From: Hyphomonas pacifica
Lineage (GTDB): Bacteria > Pseudomonadota > Alphaproteobacteria > Caulobacterales > Hyphomonadaceae
DNA length: 64,000 nucleotides
NCBI RefSeq assembly: GCF_000682675.1
Contig: NZ_AWFA01000009.1
Span: forward strand, 1-64,000
Direction: 5' to 3'
Part shown: piece by piece, positions 23,809 through 31,906 of the stretch
Numbering within the stretch: the first letter of the stretch is position 1
Layout of the letters: each line of letters starts with the position of its first letter
The notes under the pieces: generated by a model
The model's database searches: none
Told to the model about the DNA's origin: nothing
What the model saw: only the letters and a program-made list of their open reading frames with translations
Made by a program: the position numbers and the translations under genes

Positions 23809-26181
23809 TTAGGGCAGACACGCCTGATCCGTCAGGGTCGAAAGCTCGTCCAGATCATGTGCGGAGTCGGGATCAGACAGCTTCTCCCGGATCGGCACGG
23901 TTTGCGCAGCCTTCTTCAGAAGCTCACAAGACCAAAGCGTTTCCCAGCCATTCATGGCTAGATCCGTCTCGACAGAATGGTCAAGCGCCATGAAGAGAAG
24001 CGATTCATAAAACAGATCATCCGGGAACTGTTGAACAAGACTGATCGAGAGCGCGGTCGCTTCTTCCAGGGCGGCCTTTGCCGCCTGATAATCCTGCAGG
24101 GTGACAAGGGTGTCGGCTTTCTTCATCAACATGGAGGAGAGGCCTTCCGGCCCGCCTGCATCCTGCGGGTCTGCCTCCTGTATCTGACGTGCGAGCGCGA
24201 CAGCTTTATCTGCATATTCAAGGCTCTCTGCCTTACCAGGCGTCTGCCGCAGGGCAGTCGACATTTCCCCGAGAGCCACCATTAACTGCGTCATCTGATA
24301 GTAGTTTTTAGGGCTATCTTTCAGCGCCTGCTCCCGGAATGAGATGGCATATTGCAACGGCTCAACAGCTTCCTCGCCGCGTTGCAGTTGCGTCAAGAAT
24401 TCCGCCTCCTGGATGGCCAGATAGGCTGCCATTTCCTCCCCACCGCCCAACTGGGCAAACATCTCCGGCGTCAATTCCTTGCGCCATTGCCGCACGCTTT
24501 CCAGTGCTGCTTCACTCTCTCCTTTGCTCAGCATGATCTGGAGCGCGTCCGTTCGGCAGCTCCAGACATGGCGCAGCAAAGTGCGCTCATTCGCATCGCC
24601 AATCGCTACCCCGCGCTGCGCGAGGGCAAGAGCTTTTCGGTTGGCCACCTCAGCCGCTTCAATATCATGCCGGTAATTCAGATTCTGCATGGTGACACTC
24701 CTCAGCACCATGACGAGTTCTGCCATGGTGGCAGTATCCTGAGGGTCACGCTGCAGCAACGCCTCCAGCGTGGACTCCGCGTCTTTCAGCAGGGCGTAGG
24801 AAGTATCCGTGTCGCCCAGATTGGCCATGCCGACGCCGCCATAAAGATCCGAAAGCCGCGATTTGATGATGCCGACTTCGAACATCACATCATCCGGGGC
24901 GTCTTCATCCACAGAAAGGTCGTTCACATAATCACGCACAACGTTCGCCAGCGCCTGACGCGGCTCCATGGTGCCGGAAACGCGGGAAATAGAGTCATAG
25001 ACATCATAGACGAGCGACTGGCTCAGCTCGCGGGCTTCGGCAAAACGCGTATTGGCGACACCAAGCGCCTTTTCTGCACGGGTATACTGAACATAGGTCG
25101 CCGCGAGAGCCGCACTCAGGCCAAGAAAGACAACCACCCCCGCCGCCACACTGATACTGTGCCGGCCGACGAATTTGCCGAAACGATAAAGCCCGCCTGC
25201 CCCGTGCGCATTCACGGCCCGCCCGGACAGATAGTTCTGGATATCCTCAATCAAGGCATCCACGGAAGCATACCTGTCTTCCGGTGCCGTTGCCGTCGCC
25301 ATGGCAATGATCGCCTGAAGGTCTGCGGTCTGACTCTCAGGACCGATCAGATCCTGAAGCAACTTCCCAAGAGAATAAATATCAGACAGGGTGTTGGCGC
25401 TGGCTCCCTGGCTGCGCTCAGGTGCGGCGTAACCTGGCGTGTAGCTAAGGCTGGGTTTCGCTGAGCCCCCTGCCGCCAATACGTGCTCCGCCCTGTCTTC
25501 CTGGGGGCGGGAAATGCCGAAATCAATCAGCTTGACCTGGCCATCCTGCGTCACCAGAACGTTTGAAGGCGTGATGTCCCGATGGATGACCAAATTCTGG
25601 TGCGCATAATGAACGGCATGGCAGAGGTCTAGAAACATGCGCAGGCGTTCCGATAGCGGGGTACTTTCCTCAGCCACCCAATCCAGTATCGGCTGCCCGT
25701 CCACATATTCCATCACGATATAAGGCGCACCATCCTCCATCTCCCCGCCATCATAGAGACGGGCAATGTTGGGATGGTTGAGGGCGGCCAGCGTCTGCCG
25801 TTCCCGCAGGAACCGGTCAATCAAGGCATCTGACAAGACACCGGGCCGGATGATCTTTATCGCGACTGTGTGATCGAAGTTCCCGGAAATGCGCACGCCC
25901 TTATAGACCGCGCCCATACCACCCTGGCCGATGACACTGGTGATTTGGTAAGCGCCAACGCGTTTAGGCGCTGCGGGCTCTACAATGTCCCCGCCGGCCC
26001 CCCCCGTTCTGAACCGTCCGGAGCCTGCCCCTTCTGCCGCAAGCATGGCCAGAACACGGTCTGCAAGGGCATGATTGTCTCCCGCCTGCTGGCGCACCCA
26101 TTCGGCACGCTCAGCCGATACGACATCCAGAGCACGCGAGAGCAGTTCCAGCGCCGCGCGCTCAAGAGATTCTGTGCTCAT
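23809..26181 (-). CDS. Membrane Ser/Thr protein kinase with C-terminal TPR-like region
   Basis: A 790-residue kinase. The glycine loop GQGGMGAV is at 85-92, the ATP-binding lysine is K109 (VAIK), HRD at 200-202, DFG at 220-222 and APE at 253-255. The position of the catalytic-loop lysine (HRDLKPxN in most kinases) is Thr204 (HRDITPSN). One membrane helix spans about 343-362. The last ~400 residues are helical, repeat-like and probably periplasmic, resembling tetratricopeptide repeats. Its ATG lies inside the end of the sigma-factor gene (20-base overlap). Kinases of this build are commonly paired with ECF sigma factors, which they may activate by phosphorylation. Confidence 0.92.
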   Translation of the reverse strand: MSTESLERAALELLSRALDVVSAERAEWVRQQAGDNHALADRVLAMLAAEGAGSGRFRTGGAGGDIVEPAAPKRVGAYQITSVIGQGGMGAVYKGVRISGNFDHTVAIKIIRPGVLSDALIDRFLRERQTLAALNHPNIARLYDGGEMEDGAPYIVMEYVDGQPILDWVAEESTPLSERLRMFLDLCHAVHYAHQNLVIHRDITPSNVLVTQDGQVKLIDFGISRPQEDRAEHVLAAGGSAKPSLSYTPGYAAPERSQGASANTLSDIYSLGKLLQDLIGPESQTADLQAIIAMATATAPEDRYASVDALIEDIQNYLSGRAVNAHGAGGLYRFGKFVGRHSISVAAGVVVFLGLSAALAATYVQYTRAEKALGVANTRFAEARELSQSLVYDVYDSISRVSGTMEPRQALANVVRDYVNDLSVDEDAPDDVMFEVGIIKSRLSDLYGGVGMANLGDTDTSYALLKDAESTLEALLQRDPQDTATMAELVMVLRSVTMQNLNYRHDIEAAEVANRKALALAQRGVAIGDANERTLLRHVWSCRTDALQIMLSKGESEAALESVRQWRKELTPEMFAQLGGGEEMAAYLAIQEAEFLTQLQRGEEAVEPLQYAISFREQALKDSPKNYYQMTQLMVALGEMSTALRQTPGKAESLEYADKAVALARQIQEADPQDAGGPEGLSSMLMKKADTLVTLQDYQAAKAALEEATALSISLVQQFPDDLFYESLLFMALDHSVETDLAMNGWETLWSCELLKKAAQTVPIREKLSDPDSAHDLDELSTLTDQACLP

Positions 26182-26746
26182 CCTGCCAATCCTCTTTCAG
26201 GGAATCCAGCAACCAGGCCCGGGCGACCCTCCAATTGCGCTTCACAGTGGATTCGGAGATGGCCTTCACTTCTGCGATCTCTTCCAGGGTCATGCCTCCG
26301 AAATAGCGAAGCTCAACGATTTCTGCTTTGTCCGGATCAATCACACTCAGGCGGATCAAGGCCTTTTCCAACTGATCGACCTCCAGACGCTCCGCGCCCT
26401 TGCCCGCCACTTTGGAGACAAGGGTTACTTTCCTGTGCTGACGCTTGTCTGAATTCTTCTTTCGAGCATGATCAATCAGTACACGTCTCATGGCGCGAGC
26501 TGCGAGCGCGAGGAAATGCGCCTTGTCGGCCCATTCAATCTGGTCAAGTCGCATCAGACGAATGACAGCTTCATTCACTAAATCTCCGCTGGATAGGGAG
26601 AGATTGCTTTCCGAACGGATCAAGGCAGCAGAGATGAGGCGCAATTCAGAGTATAATTGCGTGAAGAGCCGGTCACGGGCACCTATGTCCCCGTCCCTCC
26701 AGGCATCCAGCAGCTGTTTGGCTGACAGGTTTTCTTCAGTGCTCAT
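26162..26746 (-). CDS. ECF sigma factor paired with a Ser/Thr kinase (ECF43-like)
   Basis: A 194-residue sigma factor of the group recognised by the TIGR02999 pattern. Region 2 contains LFTQLYSELRLISAALIRSE and SSGDLVNEAVIRLMRLD with RRVLIDHARKKNSDKR after it. Region 4 has the helix-turn-helix MTLEEIAEVKAISESTVKRNW. GGAGG precedes the ATG at 26746. Members of this group lack anti-sigma factors and are usually next to a membrane kinase, as here, where the genes overlap. It is divergent from the SPFH-FHA-kinase run, whose promoter region it faces (26747-26876), so it may drive that run; this is inference. Confidence 0.92.
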   Translation of the reverse strand: MSTEENLSAKQLLDAWRDGDIGARDRLFTQLYSELRLISAALIRSESNLSLSSGDLVNEAVIRLMRLDQIEWADKAHFLALAARAMRRVLIDHARKKNSDKRQHRKVTLVSKVAGKGAERLEVDQLEKALIRLSVIDPDKAEIVELRYFGGMTLEEIAEVKAISESTVKRNWRVARAWLLDSLKEDWQDEHRIS

Positions 26747-26876
26747 TACGCACCTCCCCGGGCAAACTTGTCTCAAAAACCCCGATCTCACAAGGCATAG
26801 GAGCATTTTCAAAAAATTTTGTCCCCCGTGACCCGTTCGGCGACAGTCTGACGCCTTCCATTACGAGACCGAATTT

Positions 26877-27440
26877 ATGAGGCCCGTGATGCAAGAAACG
26901 TTGAACCAAATTCCGCCAGAAGCCTGGCCGTTCATTGACCTGATGTTCAATCTGACCATGGCGGCAGCGGGTATCTGGCTAGGCATCACGGTGTTTGTCC
27001 TGTGGCGACGCCATGCCTCAAACCTGACGCCTGTAAACTCTGCCGAGAAGAGCCGGAAGGTCCAGCCTGATTTTCTAAACGTGGATCACAAGGCACGCGC
27101 CGAGGCGATCAAGCGTGGGGAGGCCTTTGAGAAAGAGCTCGACGAGCGTGACATTGCCGAAAGGAAGGCCGAGGCCAGACGTCAGCGCGGCAAGGTCGGA
27201 CTGCTGCAACGTCTGTCAGGCATTGTCGCGCTGATCATGTCGCTCTTCACCATTGTTTCCATTATCTACGGCTCAATTTTCACCGTCACCCGTATGGGCG
27301 ACATGATGGAAGAATACTCCACCGCAGAGCGCCTGATCGCGATCATCCAGACCCATCCGATCGCATTCTCTGTCTGCGTCATCGTCATTCTCGCACGCAT
27401 CTACGCCTATTTCGCCAAGCCGGCACAGAAGGAGGGCTGA
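26877..27440 (+). CDS. Membrane protein heading the SPFH-FHA-kinase run, function unknown
   Basis: A 187-residue protein with three predicted membrane helices (about 20-42, 112-135 and 157-178) and a charged, probably coiled-coil stretch between the first two (about 55-108, rich in Glu, Arg and Lys). Starts at 26877 or 26889 are both possible. It ends 3 bases before the SPFH gene. I know no family for it; the position suggests a membrane anchor for the SPFH protein or kinase. Confidence 0.75.
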   Translation: MRPVMQETLNQIPPEAWPFIDLMFNLTMAAAGIWLGITVFVLWRRHASNLTPVNSAEKSRKVQPDFLNVDHKARAEAIKRGEAFEKELDERDIAERKAEARRQRGKVGLLQRLSGIVALIMSLFTIVSIIYGSIFTVTRMGDMMEEYSTAERLIAIIQTHPIAFSVCVIVILARIYAYFAKPAQKEG

Positions 27441-27443
27441 TCC

Positions 27444-29114
27444 ATGGCCTCGAACCCACTTGTCCTCACAGATCCCAACCTGCTGGCGGAATTTGTCCGC
27501 GAAAGTGAATTCAAGGCCTTTTTCGAAAAGCGCTTTGCCACACCGCCGGACTTTGCCGCACTTCTCTTCCGCAATGGTGAACTGATCGACACGTTCAAAG
27601 GTGCACATTTCTCCGTTGGCGGACTGGCTACCGCCCTTAAAGGTGTCGTCGGAGGATCGACCCATATCGCCATCATGCTGGCAGACTTGAAGCCATTTCA
27701 GGTTCAGTTGCCGGTCAAGGCTTTCTCGCGGGACAATGTTGAGATTGCCGGCCTGGCCACGCTGGAACTGCAACTGAACCCCGAAAAGCCATCCAATATT
27801 CTGGGCCTGATGGGCGGAGTGACACGCAAGCAGACCGACAAGACCACGGGCGATATGCCCGTAACAGGTCGCAAGGCGTTGTCACGCATTGATGTTCTGG
27901 ACCGTATCGCACCGCACTTCTCTGATCGCGTGATGGAGGCCATCGTCGGGCGCATGGACGCCGCCGACATTCGCGGCGAGACCGGCCTGCAGGACAAGAT
28001 TCAAGCCGACATGATGCAGGAAGCCGAACGTGTCGGCGGAGACATAGGCGTGCTGGTGAACGCCGTCTCCGTGCAATGGGCTATGAACGCGGTCGAGCGA
28101 GAAGCCTTTAAAAAGGCGCAAATTGAACGCCAGCAAGAGGCCATGGACTATCAGCTGCAATTGCTGAAGCGCGAGGTTGAACGCCAGTCTGATGCCACAG
28201 AAGTCAAGCTGAACGCCTCGGTCGACATGGCCAAGATCCAGAGCGCCAGTGAGGACGAACTTGCGCACATGGTTCTGCAAAGCGAGATCAGCTTCATTGA
28301 TGCCCGTGAGGCCGCCACGCGTCGTCAGGAAATGGAGGCGCTGGCGCATGAGATTGAAGTGCTACGGACCGAGCGCGCCGCAAAGATGGAAAATGACATC
28401 GCCGAAGCGAGCCATGTCACCGATCTGACCAATGAGGCCGGACGTCTGCGCGCTTCCGAGCGATCCATCGAGATGTTGGACGCCCAGCATGTGGCCCAGA
28501 TGAAGAAACTCGGCATCATGACCGATATTGAGCTCCGCGAACGCTCAGAGCGGATGGAAATGGAACTAGCTCGGATTGCCCAGGAGCAGTCGGCCAAGAA
28601 CCTGCGCTCCATCATGGAAATCGAAGCCGATGCAGCTGACCGGGATATCGACCGTGACATCCGACGTGACAAAAGCACGACAGACAATGAACTCGCCAAG
28701 ATGCGGGCAGACATGGAAAGCCGCACAGCACAGTTGACTGCGGGCTCTCAAATGACGCCCGAACAAATCCTGGCCATCAATGCCGGCCTCTCCGCAGATG
28801 TGGCCGAAGTGCTTAAAGAACAGGCGCGCGCCAAGACCAATAATTCCGAAGACTCCATGCAGATGATGAAAGAGCTCATCAAGGGCGCAACCGAAGAGCG
28901 TGAAGCCAGCCGCCAGCATGAGCTGGACATCCTGAAGGCAGGCATGTCTGGCGCCACAGGCGTCGCGCATGGCGCAGGTGGAAAACCCGGCAATAGCAGC
29001 GCCATGGAAGGGGCTGAACCCCCGCCGGATAAAGTGGAATGCCCCGAATGCGGACGGGTTCTAGCCGCAAAGGCTAAATTCTGCACCGGCTGTGGCCACA
29101 AGATGCGGACCTGA
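27444..29114 (+). CDS. SPFH-like protein with long coiled coil and C-terminal zinc ribbon
   Basis: A 556-residue protein in three parts. Residues 1-215 resemble an SPFH/band-7 domain (LPVKAFSRDNVEIAGLATLEL, then QDKIQADMMQEAERVGGDIG and VNAVSVQWA). About 215-500 is a highly charged coiled coil. C533, C536, C547 and C550 form a zinc ribbon (CPEC and CTGC). SPFH proteins make large ring or cage assemblies on membranes and recruit partners. No membrane helix is seen, so attachment may come from the upstream membrane protein. The assignment of the N-terminal domain is by pattern and needs a profile search. Confidence 0.8.
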   Translation: MASNPLVLTDPNLLAEFVRESEFKAFFEKRFATPPDFAALLFRNGELIDTFKGAHFSVGGLATALKGVVGGSTHIAIMLADLKPFQVQLPVKAFSRDNVEIAGLATLELQLNPEKPSNILGLMGGVTRKQTDKTTGDMPVTGRKALSRIDVLDRIAPHFSDRVMEAIVGRMDAADIRGETGLQDKIQADMMQEAERVGGDIGVLVNAVSVQWAMNAVEREAFKKAQIERQQEAMDYQLQLLKREVERQSDATEVKLNASVDMAKIQSASEDELAHMVLQSEISFIDAREAATRRQEMEALAHEIEVLRTERAAKMENDIAEASHVTDLTNEAGRLRASERSIEMLDAQHVAQMKKLGIMTDIELRERSERMEMELARIAQEQSAKNLRSIMEIEADAADRDIDRDIRRDKSTTDNELAKMRADMESRTAQLTAGSQMTPEQILAINAGLSADVAEVLKEQARAKTNNSEDSMQMMKELIKGATEEREASRQHELDILKAGMSGATGVAHGAGGKPGNSSAMEGAEPPPDKVECPECGRVLAAKAKFCTGCGHKMRT

Positions 29115-29119
29115 TCGAA

Positions 29120-30268
29120 ATGTCGAAGTCGTCCTCCTCCATCTTGCCTGCGCGTTCCCAGAGAGAATGCTGCTACACATCCGCATTGGATGAGGCAGCG
29201 ACCTTCTGCGCCGAGTGTGGCAAGCCTCTGCTACGCTGCATGGCGACGGAAGAATGCGGAGGCCTGCTGGATGATTCCGGTCTGTGTACGGTCTGTGTTG
29301 CGCCGCATATTGAAGTGGATGCCGGAGCGCTGACAGCCGTGAAAGTCGGCGGCGCTGTCAGCCTGCCGGTTTCCATTGCCAATCTTTCCCCCGTTGGACG
29401 CCCCCTATTCATAACAGGCCTGTGGAGCCGTGAAGGCACAGGCGATTGGCGGGAAGAAGATCTCGGTTGGGAAAGGTTAAGCACGGGCGAGAGCCGCCCG
29501 GCGAGCATCAGTGTAAACCAGATTACCAAACCTGGGGCCCATGGCGTGAAAATTCTCGTCGCCGTAGCCAGTCGCTGGCGTTGGCGGCAGGAATGCTATG
29601 CCTTCACAGCTGACCTGAAATTGACTGTCTCGGAAGATCGCACTGAGGCCGCGCCTATCGTGAATATCGGTGGGCAGAGTGCTGGCCATGGCAACACGGT
29701 GTATATTTCGGGAAAGACCGAAAAACACGAAGCGCAGATTCGGACCGAAGAGGCCTTGCAATTGCGTATGGTCCGCGCGGAAAAGGATGAAAGGCGGCTG
29801 GGCCTGCGCGGTATGGATGCCGACACATGGGTTCCCCGCAACACCGAATTCATATGGGCAGGCTTCGCCCCGGAACATGCGCCCAAGCGGGGACCGATCC
29901 TAACATCTGATGGCGTATTGGGTGCCGGCCGCAGCCGGGCGCGGGTCGAAGAAGGGCTGGGGGATGTTCGCCTGCTAGTGACAGATAGTACAGGCACCAT
30001 TGATGCCGAGGCCAGCAGGCTGCTCTCCCGCCGTCATTTCGAACTCTATGTCGAATGCGACCGTCTGACTCTGCGCGTGACCGGACAGGCCGGCCTGCGT
30101 ATCAATGGCGAGGCCTATGGCGAAGGCAAAACGATCATTCTGAATGATGGAGACATCATCTCTCCGGTAGTCTCTGCACCTGAAAGCCTGTCCCTGAAAG
30201 TTTCATTCAAATCTGACTACGGACGTGTTGGCAGTGTATGCCTGACGCGCTTCTCACACAGCCGGTGA
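29120..30268 (+). CDS. Zinc-finger protein with C-terminal FHA domain
   Basis: A 382-residue protein. Cysteine pairs at 30/33 (CAEC), 40/46 and 56/59 (CTVC) suggest a zinc-binding N-terminus. Residues 65-170 look like a beta-sandwich. The C-terminal FHA domain (about 262-375) shows the three key features: GR at 270-271, SRRH at 303-306 and NG at 329-330. FHA domains bind phosphothreonine peptides, so this is a likely reader of the kinase encoded next. There is no signal peptide or membrane helix. It starts 5 bases after the SPFH stop and ends 5 bases before the kinase start. Confidence 0.85.
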   Translation: MSKSSSSILPARSQRECCYTSALDEAATFCAECGKPLLRCMATEECGGLLDDSGLCTVCVAPHIEVDAGALTAVKVGGAVSLPVSIANLSPVGRPLFITGLWSREGTGDWREEDLGWERLSTGESRPASISVNQITKPGAHGVKILVAVASRWRWRQECYAFTADLKLTVSEDRTEAAPIVNIGGQSAGHGNTVYISGKTEKHEAQIRTEEALQLRMVRAEKDERRLGLRGMDADTWVPRNTEFIWAGFAPEHAPKRGPILTSDGVLGAGRSRARVEEGLGDVRLLVTDSTGTIDAEASRLLSRRHFELYVECDRLTLRVTGQAGLRINGEAYGEGKTIILNDGDIISPVVSAPESLSLKVSFKSDYGRVGSVCLTRFSHSR

Positions 30269-30273
30269 CCCTC

Positions 30274-31821
30274 ATGCCTTTATGCCCGAACTGTAAAACC
30301 GAGACCACCGCGCAGGACCGTTTCTGTCCGGAATGCGGCACCGTAACGAAACCGACTGCGGCTGACTTCAGCGAGGCCGGAATGATGACTTTGGGCGGGT
30401 TGGAAACGATTGATGATGCCACGACCCTATCAAGAACACGCCACCAGCAACAAGCGCTGGAGGCGGGCGAAGTGTTCGCTGACCGTTATATCATCGAAGA
30501 AGTCATCGGCCGCGGCGGGATGGGCCTGGTCTATAAGGCCAAAGACAAGGTGTCAGATCAGACGGTTGCGCTGAAGCTGATCCGCAGTGACCGGCTAGGC
30601 GGTGAAACGGCTGTGAAGCGCCTTATTAGTGAAGGGGTGACGGCACGCAATGTGCGTCACCCGAATGTTGTGGCTGTCTATGATGTTGGGGACGCGCATG
30701 GACAGCCCTATGTGTCGATGGAGTATCTGCAGGGACTATCCCTGCGCGGTTGGCACAGAAAAAAGATACAGGCGCGCGAAGATATTCCCTTGCGCCATGC
30801 CGCCCGTATCGTTGCCGAAATACTCGATGGTCTGTCTGCGGCGCATGCCGCGGGTGTGATCCACCGCGATCTGAAACCTGAAAACATCATACTGATGGAT
30901 GAGCCGACAGATGCAGCCGCCCCCCTCAAGATACTGGATTTTGGCATTGCCCAGGCCACCACAGGTACGCTGGACAGCGGCACAGGCACGGGTATTGGCA
31001 CGCCCCGCTATATGGCACCTGAACAGATAACCCATGCCAGCAGCGTTGGCCCAGCAGCTGATCTGTATTCCCTATCCGTGTTGTTCTACGAACTGTTGGT
31101 GGATGTTCTGCCGCAAGGACATTGGCAGCCCCCCTCTGGTGGACGGTCGGACGTGCCGCCCGGTATCGACAAGCTGATCGAACGCGGCCTTTCCAACCGT
31201 CCAGCCAGCCGCCCTCAAAGCGCAGCAGAGTACCGCAAGGAACTCGTAGAGGCAGTCAATCTGGGATATGTACCGCGCAAGAAAACTCGCGACACGCCGG
31301 GAGACGTCACTCACGACAAGAGCGGCCTGATCAAAATCATTTCACTGGCCACACTCGGCCTGGTGGGACTGGTCGTAATGATTGCGGGAATCGCGGCGAT
31401 ACTGGAACCGACGGAGCCACCGCCTCCGATCGGGCCATGCGACGGTCTGACAGGCAGCGCCTATCAAGCCTGCATAGATCCGGAGGAGCCCGTAAATCCG
31501 GTCAACAGATATCAATCCCTGAACGGACAATGGAATGATGGCATTGGCAGCATCTATTCCATGCGAGTCGATAATGATGGCTCTTTCTCAGGCACTGGCA
31601 CAAGCACGGATGGCTACTCCCTGCAGCTATCAGGTCGATTGAATGGTGTGAATGGATCCTACACCCTCACGGCCCCTGCGATCAGCGTATCCCTGAATGG
31701 ACGGCTGCTGTGGGACCGCGGCTGCCACATCAACTTTCAGACGTTCGATGCGTACAACAATCTTGTCAGTCAGGGACAGATGCATGTGAACCATCAGCCT
31801 GGTGGGCCATGCCCTTCATAA
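30274..31821 (+). CDS. Transmembrane Ser/Thr kinase with N-terminal zinc ribbon
   Basis: A 515-residue PknB-type kinase. The zinc ribbon is C4, C7, C18 and C21 (CPNC and CPEC). A threonine-rich linker (ETIDDATTLSRT, about 44-55) precedes the kinase domain: GRGGMGLV at 79-86, K101, HRDLKPEN at 197-204 and DFG at 222-224. One membrane helix lies near 348-370, followed by a proline-rich linker and a ~110-residue beta-rich extracytoplasmic domain with two or more cysteines. All catalytic residues are present. The linker threonines could be autophosphorylation sites read by the FHA protein, which is inference. The start at 30274 is chosen so that the zinc ribbon begins the protein; the frame opens at 30238. 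Confidence 0.9.
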   Translation: MPLCPNCKTETTAQDRFCPECGTVTKPTAADFSEAGMMTLGGLETIDDATTLSRTRHQQQALEAGEVFADRYIIEEVIGRGGMGLVYKAKDKVSDQTVALKLIRSDRLGGETAVKRLISEGVTARNVRHPNVVAVYDVGDAHGQPYVSMEYLQGLSLRGWHRKKIQAREDIPLRHAARIVAEILDGLSAAHAAGVIHRDLKPENIILMDEPTDAAAPLKILDFGIAQATTGTLDSGTGTGIGTPRYMAPEQITHASSVGPAADLYSLSVLFYELLVDVLPQGHWQPPSGGRSDVPPGIDKLIERGLSNRPASRPQSAAEYRKELVEAVNLGYVPRKKTRDTPGDVTHDKSGLIKIISLATLGLVGLVVMIAGIAAILEPTEPPPPIGPCDGLTGSAYQACIDPEEPVNPVNRYQSLNGQWNDGIGSIYSMRVDNDGSFSGTGTSTDGYSLQLSGRLNGVNGSYTLTAPAISVSLNGRLLWDRGCHINFQTFDAYNNLVSQGQMHVNHQPGGPCPS

Positions 31822-31906
31822 AAACACGCATTCTAACAAACACAGGTCTTCTAGGGCGCAACGCCTCTGGACCAGCCATACAGATCTAATATGGAAGGAA
31901 CACGAC

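Noticed and set aside
24352-25464. 370-codon plus-strand frame opposite the TPR kinase
   Set aside because: Lies wholly within a kinase gene with intact motifs; no independent support.
23809-26181. Kinase as an inactive pseudokinase because of the HRDIT change
   Set aside because: ATP-binding Lys, catalytic Asp, Asn and DFG are all present; other bacterial kinases tolerate Ser or Thr at this site.
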